The position numbers were made by a program, and so were the translations under genes. A DNA stretch of 64,000 bases, from NCBI GenBank assembly GCA_963580285.1, contig OY757015.1, positions 133,990,029-134,054,028 on the forward strand, read 5' to 3'. Under the pieces are notes generated by a model. It was given only the letters and a program-made list of their open reading frames with translations, did not search any database and was not told where the DNA came from. This document shows positions 34,446-45,859 of the stretch, piece after piece (position 1 is the stretch's first letter; the number at the start of each line of letters is the position of its first letter). The DNA is from Lucinisca nassula. Taxonomy: Eukaryota > Mollusca > Bivalvia > Lucinida > Lucinidae.

Positions 34446-34557
34446 TCATGTATTATTGAATTTATTAAACGAGTTGAGGAAAAGGGATAAAATGCGAGGC
34501 TTTGCCGAGCATTTTATCTCTTTTCCTCAACGAGTTTAATAAATTCAATAATACATG
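34446..34557. repeat. Foldback palindrome, ~48-bp arms
   Basis: TCATGTATTATTGAATTTATT ... GGATAAAATG pairs with CATTTTATC ... TAATACATGA, with a short loop CGAGGCTTTGCCGAG that is itself self-complementary. Confidence 0.8.
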
Positions 34558-35027
34558 AGCACGAATGCAAGCTTCTATTCATCATATGACATTTAAAACG
34601 CATTTTATTCACGATTGAGTACAAAAATGTCAACATTCCACCATTAGTAAACGCGACGTCGTTAAGGACGCAGTACATGTAACGTTACGGGACGAATCTA
34701 GCTAATTTGCATATTTAATCCACTAGTGGATTATCGATAATAATGCATGGCGTTATTACACTCTCAGACGCGACGTCATATGATAAAGTGTTTTATTCAC
34801 GTGCATAAAGTTCTTGTAATGCAAACGCAAGTTTATAAACAAAACAGTGGAGTGCACATAGATGTACGTGAACATATTTTGTTTAAAATCATAACATAAC
34901 GATAAAATATGAAATAGTGCATGGACATACCGATTAAATGAACAAGATAATATCCTCACAAGATAAACTTGTATGAACAAGATAGTGTTCACACAAGATA
35001 AAATCTTGTCCGCGAAATTGGACTTCG
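34558..35027. repeat. Fragments: fam-D words and self-complementary minisatellite
   Basis: AATCCACTAGTGGATT and ATGGCGTTATTACACTCTCAG (34715-34770) recur at 44882-44925 and 54106-54165. 34930-35012 holds ACAAGATA units like those at 2565-3010. Confidence 0.5.
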
Positions 35028-35320
35028 TTTTGAGTTTAACGGCCTGGTCAACACTAAGTATGTCATGTCGAGCCTGTCAGTGAACCTAACCAAACTTTTT
35101 CTGGGTAGGCTAATGCATTTGCGGTCAAGCAGTACAAAGTGCATTTCCTTTCGCCAGAAATGATAAATGCCCTCCTTTAATCATTGGAAGTGAAAGAATG
35201 ACCGTAGAAAAGATTTCAAAATCAATTTCCAGAAAAGAATGTTGCCGACCCGGAGGAGATCGAATGTTTGAACTCCTGATCACCAGCCAGACGCACATTA
35301 CAACTGTAGACATCGAGGCC
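35028..35320 (-). mobile_element. SINE S1, diverged copy
   Basis: GAGTTTAACGGCCTGGTCAACAC tail complement. The head complement includes GACCCGGAGGAGATCGAA (B-box region) and TCCTGATCACCAGCCAGACG. No tail repeat remains. Confidence 0.75.
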
Positions 35321-35438
35321 GAGCTACACTGTTTGCATAGATATCTCTACCGGTCTGTCGGGCTTAAAAGGGTTGATTCAGTCGCTGATTGGTTTCACTG
35401 GGGATGACCGAAAATGACTCTTCACGAAAACAAGGGGA

Positions 35439-35592
35439 TTATAAGAATCTTATATGGGCGTTAGGGGTGGATTGAAAAATCCGTCCCGAGGGCCACTGTC
35501 CGGCATCACGAGGCTTGCCGAGTGATGCCGGACAGTGATCCCTCGGGACGGATTTTTCAATCCACCCCTCACACCCGTATAGGATTCTTTTT
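35439..35592. repeat. fam-C hairpin, copy 1
   Basis: ATAAGAATCTTATATGGGCG ... GATTGAAAAATCCGTCCC pairs with GGGACGGATTTTTCAATC ... CCCGTATAGGATTC around CATCACGAGG. Arms of about 65 bp. Confidence 0.85.
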
Positions 35593-35880
35593 CTTGCACA
35601 CATTCCAATTCTTGGCTCGGATTTTAATGTTGCAGTCACTTCGGTTACCGACGTCCGCCATATTGTGATTACACTACAAGAATGTTTAGTGACGTCACGT
35701 TACGTGCTGTGACGTCAACCTTAACGACGGCTCATACAAGGTCGTATTCAACCAGTGCATTTGTCAAACACGCGATTATATTCGATTTTGGGTCGGAACA
35801 CCAGGGTCAGAACAAAAATTTCTATCCCGGGGTAAAATCACGGATTTCCTTGTCTGGTGTGCAAGAAATGGCCTTCCCGC
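35593..35880 (+). repeat. fam-C body unit with TGACGTCA-like sites
   Basis: The 277-bp sequence that follows fam-C hairpins: GACGTCCGCCATATTGTGA, GTGACGTCACGTTACGTGC, TGTGACGTCAACC, ending TCTGGTGTGCAAGAA. It recurs at 37261-37795, 37895-38171, 38323-38600 and, inverted, 45058-45299. Confidence 0.75.
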
Positions 35881-37108
35881 CCTAGATCCCTATTGAAAAG
35901 AAAGATAAAAGTTGCCTTCGCTGAAAGTGTATCCCTTCCTCAAAATAGTTAACTAAGTTGTTATGTCTAAACCCAATTACATACTTTTATACAGTTATAC
36001 TTACACGCATTCCGAATATGGTGTAGGGACTTTAGGGTAAAATGTCTGACATTCCTTACCCTTGGATGTATCATCCCTGAAAAACAAAACGTTTGGATAC
36101 ACAAAGATTCTCTTAAAGATCTATATGTCTCTGAATTCAAATTTATCACTAAAACAAAACGTTCATCACAACTTCCGTTAAGGAGATTAGTTAACAAAGT
36201 GGCGTTTGTCATTTCTGAACAACTATCATTTTACAGATCAACAACTGCCCCATAGTGAACAGTAGAATGATAATTTGCTTACTGCAAACTACCTTATCAC
36301 CGCTAAGAGACATCCATGAGAGATATTACCCCATATTGAAAACAGTTTCGAAACTTCGAAAAGTTCGAAACTGCCGATGAAACTAAATACTACAACTCAA
36401 TTGTATGTTATATCAGATTATCTCAAGAGCGCGCCGTGTTGAAGGTTTGTTGCTTACTTTTCAATTATTATAAATCATGCACAGGAATTCTCCATGTACA
36501 AGATTTGTGAATAAAAACCATCGGTGGCGTTGCGGATGAATACAAGCCACGCCGAGGGTGAAACCCGTGACTGCCGCGGTAACGGGGCGTTTCGCACCAG
36601 AGATGTTTCGCATTAAACAGGTCACACAACCGGAAAGGTTCGACCCAGGGCATTTCGTCCCGCAATCAATGCATGTATGTGTTCTAAGAGGGTATATTAA
36701 ACGGTGAATCAAGTGACAACCATTTTATTGATACATTGTTAAGGAACTGGTAAAAGATTCCGCTTTAAAATACTGATATCAGATCAAGAGCCTGTATATT
36801 GCCATAAATGACCGCAACTGAAATCATTCCAATGCATTTTCTTCTTTTTTTCAGTTGATTAAAACGGTAAATTGCCAGTAACTGAAAAAGTCTGTGCATA
36901 TGGTAGAAGCGGTTTGAGCCTGATCAAGCTTGGACTGAGTGATCTACCTGCCATTACTATAAGTTGAAAACGGCTTCTACGGTTACAAAAAAGAATATCA
37001 GACTCCTACCCTTCAGTTACACGTTATATTATAACTACTATATTATAACGATTTATAACACAACGAAACAACTGAAAACTGTCGAGTGTACAAGCTTTCT
37101 GGGCCAGA
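35881..37108. other. Unassigned intron stretch
   Basis: No repeat from elsewhere in the window. A CpG-richer patch at 36520-36680 has overlapping open frames on the minus strand, one with CIDCGTKC, but no splice sites that join the gene model. Confidence 0.35.
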
Positions 37109-38322
37109 TTATAAGAATCTTATATGGGTGTGAGGGGTGGATTGAAAAATCCGTCCCGAGGGACACTGTCCGGCATCACGAGGCTTGCCGAGTGATGCCG
37201 GACAGTGATCCCGAGGGACAGATTTTTCTATCCACCCTCACACCCATATTGGATTCTTTTTCTTGCATACCTTCCATTTCTATTGCGAATTTTTAATGCT
37301 GCTGTCGCTTCGGTTGCCGACGTCCGCCATTTTGTGATGACACCACAGGAATGTTTAGTGACGTCACGCCAGCCCCCGCCCATAGGGGCTTGAAGAAATA
37401 TATGGGCTGCATGATGCTTCCACGCAGAGCTAAATCCGGCCTGCACATTAGTACTGGTAAACCGCTTAGAGGATCTAAGCCTGTCCAGGAACCGCGGTGC
37501 GAGGCGGACCGTCCATGCTAATAAACCCTATTGGTTTCATTGGGCGACAGGGCTTGAGATGCCATTTCATCTCAATGCCGGGTAAAAGTCCCACAAAATT
37601 GGAAGCAGCGTCTCCAAAATGACCTTTACAGTGTTGACGGGGACGTTAAACCTCAAATCAAACATGAGGTTGTAATCAACCAGTGCATTTATCAAACACG
37701 CGATTATATTCGATTTGGGTTCGGAACACCAGGGTCAGAACATAAATTTTTATCCCGGGGTAAAATCACGGATTTCCTTGTCTGGTGTGCAAGAATATAA
37801 GAATCCTATATGGATGTGAGGGGTGGATAGAAAAATCCGTCCCTCGGGATCACTGTCCGGCATCACTCGGCCTCACACCCATATAGGATTCTTTTTCTGG
37901 AATACCTTCCATTTCTTAGAGAGAATTTGTAATGTTGCAGTCACTTCGGTTACCGACGTCCGCCACATTTCGATGACACTATAGGACTGTTTAGTGACGT
38001 CACGTAACGTGCATGACGTCAATCTTAACGACGGCGCATCCTGGGTCGTATTCAACCAGTGAATTTATCAAACACGCTAGAATATTCGATTTTGGGTAAG
38101 AACACCAGGGTCAGAACATAAATTTCTATCCCAGGGTAAAATCACGGATTTCCTTGTCTAGTGTGCAAGACAATAAGAATCTTATATGGGTGTGAGGGGT
38201 GGACGGAAAATTCCGTCCCGAGGGTCACTGTCCGGTATCTTCTGTCTTGCTGAGTGATGTCAGACAGTGATCCCGAGGGACGGATTTTTCTATCCACACC
38301 TCACACCCGTAAAGGATTCTTT
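37109..38322 (+). repeat. fam-C tandem array, hairpins 2-4
   Basis: Hairpins at 37109-37260, 37796-37894 (right arm mostly lost) and 38172-38322, separated by fam-C body units, a ~375-bp period once the SINE in the first unit is removed. Confidence 0.8.
37368..37665 (+). mobile_element. SINE S2 inside a fam-C body unit
   Basis: CCCGCCCATAGGGGCTTG head to GTTAAACCTCAAATCAAAC, inserted beside GTGACGTCAC of the fam-C unit and replacing part of it; no clear direct repeat. Confidence 0.8.
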
Positions 38323-39311
38323 TCTTGCATACCTTGCATACCTTCCATTTCTTAGCGCGGACTTTTAATGCTGCAGTCACTGCTGTTACTGACGTCCGCC
38401 ATATTGTGATGGCACTACAGGAATGTTTTGTGACGTCACGTAACCTGCTGTGACGTCAACCTTAACGACTGCGTATATGAGGTCGTATGATGTTGTGTTT
38501 AGTCACACGCGAGAATCTTCGATTTTGGGTAAGAACACTAGGGTTAGAACAGAATTTCTATTCCAAACTAAAACTATGGATTTCCTTATCTGGTGTACTA
38601 GAATACCTATTCTCTCTGCCATCAGTGAAGCTCAAATATTTTCAAAGTTCCACAATGCAATCAATTATCCCCAAGGTCTTGAAAATAAAATCTACACTAT
38701 AATGGAGAACAGGGATACTCTTTACGGTGACCAAACGGTCCCTTTACGTCAGCTGTATATTGAATAAAGGTTTATTCTTCGGAAGCAATGAATACGCTTA
38801 ATAACCGAAAACTGTCAACGGTAGACATTTTCTTGACCAGACTAGCCAGTTTCGACCAGTAGGGGAGACCGAGGCTAGTTGGTCCGAAAATTGCATTTTT
38901 AAGATTCTGACATAAATATTCATTAGCTTGTAATACTTATACATTATGCAACTATTATAATCCATTCTCCACCTTATCTCATACTTTCACGTCCGGAAAA
39001 TGACATATTCTCACAAATATTGCTGCTTTCCAAGACGAGGTAAAACGGACCATCGGGGTTAGTTGTTCCGAGCCGCGGGGTAAGTTGCACCGACTGGGAT
39101 TCAACGAGAAAATCAGGAAGTAATGATGGGCCGATAAATGCCACTTTTGACAAAAATCTGAGAAATTACGTGGCTTCAGTAAAAATGCAATAGACTGTCG
39201 GGTGATAATCTTGACACAAATTTCTGAGATCAGCCAACTGTGCATTTTGTTAGTTATGTTTCTCAAAAACCGCCAATTTGGTTGGAAAACCCCATTTAAA
39301 AGTCTTAAAAA
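38323..39311. other. fam-C body remnant, then unassigned
   Basis: 38323-38600 is a fam-C body unit. 38860-39120 contains GGGGAGACCGAGGCTAGTTGG and GGGGTTAGTTG/GGGGTAAGTTG words typical of another short repeat. No gene. Confidence 0.4.
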
Positions 39312-39526
39312 CATTACGAAAACACGCCTATACAAATACATTGTAAATATTACTACTTTTCGATATTTTTCTTATTTCTGCTCAAAACATAGATTGTGGA
39401 TACTCGTAAGAACCTCCTCGATGAGGCGGTTCTAACGAGTACCCACAATCTATGTTAAGGAGCAGAATAAGAAAAATAATGTATATCCCTGCAAACCCCA
39501 GTTTTACCGAATAAAATTGGGTTTTT

Positions 39527-42500
39527 AGCTCACCAGAGCCGAAGGCTCCGGGGGAGCTTATAGGATAGGCAGTTGTCCGTTGTCGTCGTCGTCGTCTGCG
39601 TCTGTGTCTGCGTCTGCGTCTTCGTCAACACTTTCAAACGACTTCTCTTCTGAAGCCACTGGGCCGATTGGGCCCAAAATTTATCTGTAGCATCCTTGGG
39701 CTGGGGGATTGAAAGTCTGTGTTTTTTATCAAAATCGGCTGATTAGTTTGGTTGCTATGGCAACTTGTAGTTTCCATAGACTTATAATGGGGAAAATTGA
39801 AAATTGGCATTTACTGCCAAGCCTCTGCAGATATTTTGACAAAACTTTCATAGAAATGTTCCATAGGCAATTTACTATCTGCCATATGATTTTAGGCCTT
39901 CTGCTCATTTTTATTGGTTGCCATGGAAACCAAAATGCAAAAAATAGACAAAAAAAAAAAATACTTAAAAAATCATCTCCTCAGAAACCATATGCTTTAG
40001 GAGGCTGAGACTTTATGAAAATATCCACCACATTTGCCTTTACAGGTTTTGTGTTTTTTATGAAATTTGGCCTTTTAGTTTTGTTGCTATGGCAACTTAG
40101 AGTTTCCATTGACTTATAATGGGGTAAACTGAAAAATGGCATTTACTGCCAAGTCATTGCAGATATTTTGACAAAACTTACATAAACATGTTCCTTGAGT
40201 AAACTTCTCTCAGCCATATGCTTTTATGTCAACCGGGAGGTCCCCTAGGTTGTGCCGGGGCCATGCCCCACCCCCTCCACTTCATAAAATGCCTTATATC
40301 TCAGAAACCTTACAGATCCCAACCCCTAAACCATATATATTCTTGTTCCTTATAAGATGCATTAAGTGACACCAACCTGGGGGTCCCCCGGAATGTGCCG
40401 GGGACATGCCCTGCCCCCTCTATTTCATAAAATGCCATTTATCTCGGAAACCATTCAGATCCCCACCCCTAAACTATATATATTCTTGTTCCTTATGCTA
40501 AGATGCATTAAGTGATACCAACCTTGGGGTCCCCCTGGGATGTCCCGGGGACATGACCCACCCCCTCCACTTCATAAAATGCCATTTATCTCAGAAACCA
40601 TTGAGATCCCCACCCCTAAACCATATATATTCTTGTTCCTTATGATATGACCCATTCAGTGATACCAACCTTGGGGTCTCTCGGGGGGGGGGGGGGGGGG
40701 GGTGCGATGGGGCCATGCCCCACCCTTCCACTTCATAAATGCCATATACCTCAGAAACCATTCAGATCCCCACCCCTAAACTATATTTATTCTTCAAAAA
40801 GATGAAGGTACAAAGACTGAATTAACAATCAACAATGGAACATTTTGACAGGTTGTTTTTATTGTCGACTAGTTTCGGTCATACAATGACCTTTTTCAAG
40901 ACACTGTACAGAGAAAGATGTTTACTGAAGTAAAGAAAACTGGATCAATGTAGTCATGTGACTCCTATTGTTCTAAAAATAGTTTCCTATTGTTCTAAAA
41001 ATAGTTGCTTAGCAACCAAAGTGAAAGTACAAGGGGAGGTAAGTATTGAAAGTTCTTACAAGGGAATTAATAACAGAAAGGTAAAAGTATTTAAAACTGA
41101 GTCTTTGGCTGTATCACGATAGTCTGAAAGGTTATAATTATCTGCTGATCTTCCTATGAAGTAATAGCACTTGGCTGTATGGTAAACTTTACAGTTGATG
41201 TTTTGGATGAAAAGAAACAGTAGAGGTACAAGTCTGAATAGGCTGATAAGAGTGTCATGTATTGTAATAAGGTTCATAATTGAGTCCTTGGTATCCTATA
41301 TACAGAAAATTGATGGAAGTCTCATGGCTGTCCAGTCAACTTAATCGTTTTGTTGAATGAGTTTAAGGCATTTAGGAAGGAGCTCAACTCCCTGTGTGTT
41401 TATAGCCATATCATGAAAATATCCTCAATATATCATGATCATACAACTGGTATAAATTGTCTGGTTGACAAAAATTCTCTCTCCAGTTTGCACATGAATA
41501 AAGGTGCCATGATTTGTAGTGCATTAGGTGCCCAAGCTTAGTATTCCACATATTTTTATTTAAGTCTTATCAAAAATTTAAAATGGTTTCTTCCAATTGG
41601 AGCTGTAAATCAGTGTTTGGGTGTTGAATTTATCACTGGTGATCATGGGATGGATCATAATCTTCGCATGTCTTTAGATAGTTTGTGTGGTGCTCAGTTC
41701 TTGTCAGTTGTATATTTCTTTCTATTTCTGCCATTTATCTCAGAAACCATTGAGATCCCCACCCCTAAACCATATATATTCTTGTTCCTTATGATATGAC
41801 CCATTCAGTGATACCAACCTTGGGGTCTCTCGGGGGGGTGCGATGGGGCCATGCCCCACCCTTCCACTTCATAAATGCCATATACCTCAGAAACCATTCA
41901 GATCCCCACCCCTAAACTATATTTATTCTTGTTTCTTATGATAAGACGCATTAAGTGACACCAATCTGAGGGCCCCCTAGGATGTGGCGGGGCTTATGCC
42001 CACCCCCTCCACTTTGTAAAAGGCCGAATATCTCAGAAACCGTTCAGATCCCCACCCCTAAACCATTTAAATTCTTGTTCCTTATGATAAGACGCATTCA
42101 GTGATACCAACCTTAGGGACTCCCTGGCCGCACGGGGGCTATGCCCGACCCCTCCACTTAATAAAAGGCCCAATATCTCAGAAACCATTCAGATCCCCAC
42201 CCCTAAACCATATAAATTCTTGTTCCTTATGATAAGATGCATTCAGTGATGTCAACCTAAGGATTTCCCAGGCCGCACCAGGGCTATGCCCCAACCCTCC
42301 ACTTCATAAAAAGTGATATATCTCGGAAACCCTTCAGATCCCAACCCCAAAACCATGTATATTCTTGTTTCTTATGATAAGACGCATTCAGTGACACCAA
42401 TGTGGGGGTCCCCTAGGATGCCCCATCCCCTGCACTTCGTAAAAGCCCAATATCTCAGAAACCGTTCAGATCCCCACCCCTAAAGCATATAAATTCTTGT

Positions 42501-43593
42501 TCCTTATGATAAAACGCATTCAGTGATACCAACCTAAGGATCTCCTGGGCCGCAAGGGGGCTGTGCCCCACAACTCCATTTCATAAAAGGTGATATGTCT
42601 CGGAAACCATTCAGATCCCCACCCCAAAACCATATATATTCTTGTTTCTTATGATAAGATGCATTCATTGAAACCAACCTGGGGGTCCCCTAGGATGTGC
42701 CTTGGCCATGCCCAACCCCCTCCACTTCGTAAAAAGCTCAATATCTCAGAAACCATTCAGAACCCCCACCCCTAAACCATATATATTCTTGTTCCTTATG
42801 ATGAGTCACATGGTGTGCTGGGGATATGCCCCACCCTTCTACTTCATAAAATGCCATATATCTCAGAAACTGTTCAGATCCCCACCCCTAAAATATGTAT
42901 ATTTGTGTTCCCTATAATAAGATTCATTCACTCACATCAATGTGGGGTCTCTATGTGCTAGAGCAACATGCTGATGCCATGGCCCACCCCTCCACTTCAT
43001 AAAAGGCCATATATCTCAGACACCATTAAGATCCCCACCTCATAATCATATATATTCTTGTTTCTTATGATTAGACACTTTCAGTCACACCATCTTGGTG
43101 GTCCACAGGGGCCATTCCTCTCCTCATCATTTCATTAGAGGGCCTCATATCTTGGAAACTGTTCATATCCCTACCCCTAAACAATATATTTTCTTGGTCC
43201 TTATTATAAGACACATTCAGTGACAACAATCTTGGCTTTCCTGGGGTCTGCCAGGGCTATGCTCCAACCCCTCCGCAGCTTAAATGGCCATATATCTCAG
43301 GAACAGTACACATCCCAACCCCTAAACCATATACATGTATATTCATGTGCCTTATGATAAGATGGATTCAGTGATACCAGCCTGGGCTCTGTTGGGTCCA
43401 TGTCTCATCCCTCCTCCTCATAAAAGGCCTAATATTTCAGATACAGAGTCAACATGGGTGCTCATTTGGAAATGGGGGTGTGTTTGTGAGACTTTATAAT
43501 CAATAAATTAAAACCTGAAACCATACATGGCTGCCAGTGGGCAGTGCCCGCCTAAGCTCTGGTGAGCATTGTGGCCCATGGGCCTCTTGTTAG
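39527..43593 (-). mobile_element. Composite element with ~145-bp tandem monomers
   Basis: On the minus strand it starts AACAAGAGGCCCATGGGCCA and ends CCGGAGCCTTCGGCTCTGG then TGAGCT. The internal TCTCAGAAACC(A/G)TTCAGATCCC motif recurs about every 145 bp (about 40297-40751 and 41739-43436). A second AACAAGAGGCCCATGGGCC-type start lies at 59554. Pearl/CvA-like layout; Helitron origin is an inference. Confidence 0.65.
40799..41728. mobile_element. Unrelated 930-bp insert inside the array
   Basis: Single-copy sequence breaking the 145-bp period. It contains TTGTCGACTAGTTTCGGTCA and ACAATGACCTTTTTCAAGACAC, a hairpin-like motif commonly seen near Penelope-like or LINE ends. The 215 bp on each side (40582-40798, 41729-41940) are nearly identical. 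Confidence 0.5.
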
Positions 43594-43625
43594 GAGGTCA
43601 AATTTATATAGGCATGTTTTCGTGT

Positions 43626-44392
43626 TGGCATAGACGACCAGTAAAGTCCCAGACGAGCCTGCGCATTCGTGCAGTCTCGCCAGAGACTTAGCTGCTCGCA
43701 GACACATGAACCGGGGCACAGCATTTCCTACAACATACATGTACGCACAGCGAAGAATCAGATCAGCCCGCGCATCCATATAGTCTAACCAGAGACTTCT
43801 CTTGCTTCATGAAGGAGCATTGGGCCCTTAGCTATCCATAGAGCGCACAACATAGACTCTGATCAGACTGCGCGGATGCGCTGGCTGATGTTGGGCGCAC
43901 ATGTCGTATTGTAGTTTTTGTCGTGCGCTGGCTCATAAAGAAGAGACTGAGGTAGCCTCATGCAAAAAAACAATGTCTAGCTCTTTTCGCTGCTGCGCGA
44001 ACATTTAAATCAAAGCGCTGGGAGTACTGGTAGGTCGGCTGTCTCTTGAGTCTTGCCTGGGGAAAACGTCCTATGCTGAGACCTAAACTTGTTCATTTAA
44101 ACTTTAAATTCTAACTTTTTAAGCAAACGGTGTAGACCCTGATCAGACGCCGCGTTTTGCGGCGTCTGATCTACGTCTACACTGTTTGGCAAGCCAAGCC
44201 CGTTGTTACAGTCCAGATTCTATGGATAACCCGCATACGCATCGATAATTTCCATAAATAACCGTTAACTGGTTTTCTGACAAGTCAGTCATAGTCACGT
44301 GAACTTTAGCATTGAAAAGCTTACTGCCCTGTATATCAGTTTTGTCGGTCGACTGATAAACAATCGACACAAAAAAGTAAAATGGACAATTC
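43626..44392. repeat. fam-E and related GC hairpins
   Basis: 43640-43700, 43745-43800 and 43850-43920 are variants of AGCCTGCGCATTCGTGCAGTC. 44140-44190 is a clean hairpin GATCAGACGCCGC GTTTT GCGGCGTCTGATC. The rest is unassigned. Confidence 0.6.
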
Positions 44393-44633
44393 TTAAGGGG
44401 AATTGGAACACCTGGCACATTTTCCCGCCAATTTTTCAAAGGGAGATAATTTTCGGGACTCCCTAATGGCTTTTCTATAAGTACTGACCCACTGAAAAAG
44501 GGATCTACTCTTAAAGGAAAGAATTTGCTCCTCTGGAGCAAATTCATTCCTTTATGAGTCGACCCCTATTGACAAGGGAGACAAAATACATTTGCAGGAG
44601 TTGCCCCCCCTGAAGGTGTTCCCATTCCCCGTA
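44393..44633. mobile_element. fam-J MITE, complete
   Basis: TTAAGGGGAATTGGAACACC and GGTGTTCCCATTCCCCGTA termini. Central AAGGAAAGAATTTGCTCC pairs with GGAGCAAATTCATTCCTTT. Confidence 0.75.
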
Positions 44634-44668
44634 GAGCCTATGCCCATGTGTCGGCTCAGATGTCTTAC

Positions 44669-44794
44669 AGCTTAGAGCAGACAGCTGGTAAGTAAGCCTC
44701 AGCTAGCTGGGTATATAGTATCTTTCCTCTTTCTGGACATAGGCGTACTTCTTTAAGTTTATTCCAGTAACAGTCACTGAGTTTATCTACAATT
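44669..44794 (-). CDS. Exon e of the Cys-rich gene
   Basis: 126 bp on the minus strand, acceptor CTGTCTTTCAG and donor GTAAGA. It encodes 41 codons with three Cys (SDCYW, RLCPE, AVCSK) and a basic, aromatic-containing middle. One leading base completes Lys with exon d; two trailing bases complete Leu with exon f. The intron to exon f is about 10.9 kb and holds the 4 kb composite element at 39527-43592. Confidence 0.8.
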
Positions 44795-44859
44795 CTGAAA
44801 GACAGAAGATTTACAACTAATTGGGTGAACCTCACAACATACATATAGTACATAGAAAA

Positions 44860-45057
44860 AGTAAATACCCTCTATTTATTACATGGCGTTATTACATTCT
44901 CAGACGCGACATCATATGATAAATAACAATATAATACACCACATGATGGTGGGGATGCGAAGGCGATGTTGTGTATCACTGGGGCGTCAAACTGATATTG
45001 GCTAATACAGTTGGTAAGGGGAGAGGGGGAATGTTCGTACGTTCTTGCAGATCAGAC
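44860..45057. other. fam-D fragment and unassigned
   Basis: 44882-44925 carries ATGGCGTTATTACATTCTCAG. Nothing else seen. Confidence 0.4.
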
Positions 45058-45452
45058 AAGGAAATCCGTGATTTTACCCTGGGATAGAAATTTATGTTCT
45101 GACCCTGGTGTTCCGACCCCAAATCGAATATAATCGCGTGTTTGATAAATGCACTGGTTCATTACAACCTCATGCGCGGCGTCGTCATGCGTGACGTCAC
45201 CAAACATTCCCGTTGTGTCATCACAAAATGGCGGACGTCGGTGACCGAAGTGACAGCAGCATTAAAAAATTGCAATAGAAATGGAAGGTATGCAAGAAAA
45301 AGGATTCTATATGGGTTTGAGGGATGGATAGAAAAATCCGTCCCTCGGGATCACTATCCGGCATCACTCGGCAAGCCTCTTGATGCCGGACAGTGACCCT
45401 CGGGACGGATTTTTCCATCCACCCCTCACACCCATATAAGATTCTTATATTC
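45058..45452 (-). repeat. fam-C unit, inverted, with hairpin
   Basis: Reverse complement of the body unit (GACAAGGAAATCCGTGATTTT to ATGGCGGACGTCGG) followed by hairpin 45300-45452. Confidence 0.8.
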
Positions 45453-45639
45453 TTCAGTTTCTACGCTCTCGTCCCTGTTCCTCCTTCTTTCATATCCCTC
45501 ACTTTCATATCTTTGACTCTTTCTTCTGTTTCTTTTCTCCGTTTCTATGGGAGATGACATACATGTAAAATGACACTGAAAATGATTAAACCCCAACACA
45601 ATAAAAAATCCTAATGGTTGCCTGGCGTGGAGAACTTAC
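45453..45639. other. Intron sequence
   Basis: Pyrimidine-rich, no repeat family recognised. Confidence 0.4.
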
Positions 45640-45748
45640 TTGCATGCTCCTTCTTGATGAAGTTCGGTTTGATTGAGATCTTTGATAAACTCCAACTCAC
45701 ACTCTAGTACAGCGTCATTATCTGCACATTCACTGGTGTCACCGAGTT
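45640..45748 (-). CDS. Exon d of the Cys-rich gene
   Basis: 109 bp on the minus strand with acceptor TTGGTTTCAG and donor GTAAGT. It reads as 35 codons with three Cys (SEC, LEC, GAC), an acidic run and a second sequon (LNQTEL). Two bases at each end complete Glu with exon c and Lys with exon e. It lies between a hairpin repeat (45300-45452) and a long tandem array (from 45870), with no repeat signature of its own, which fits retained coding sequence. Confidence 0.8.
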
Positions 45749-45859
45749 CTGAAACCAAACCGAGCCAGACACTTATCCCACAAGCGATCAAACAAGTCGC
45801 CCAGCGGACAACGATCGCTCACCTGAGAACTAGCACAGGTTGTCAGATTCATGTCAAAT

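Larger units (their letters stand above)
39312..43625 (-). mobile_element. fam-A MITE split by a 4-kb composite element
   Basis: 39312-39526 has the CATTACGAAAACACGCCTAT end and the full palindromic core up to AAAATTGGGTTTTT. The missing distal end (GGAGGTCAAATTTATATAGG, ATGTTTTCG) reappears at 43594-43618, after 4.07 kb of foreign sequence. Confidence 0.75.

Noticed and set aside
36461..36712. Minus-strand Cys-bearing open frames as an exon
   Set aside because: Two overlapping frames compete and neither has splice sites in phase with exons e and f.
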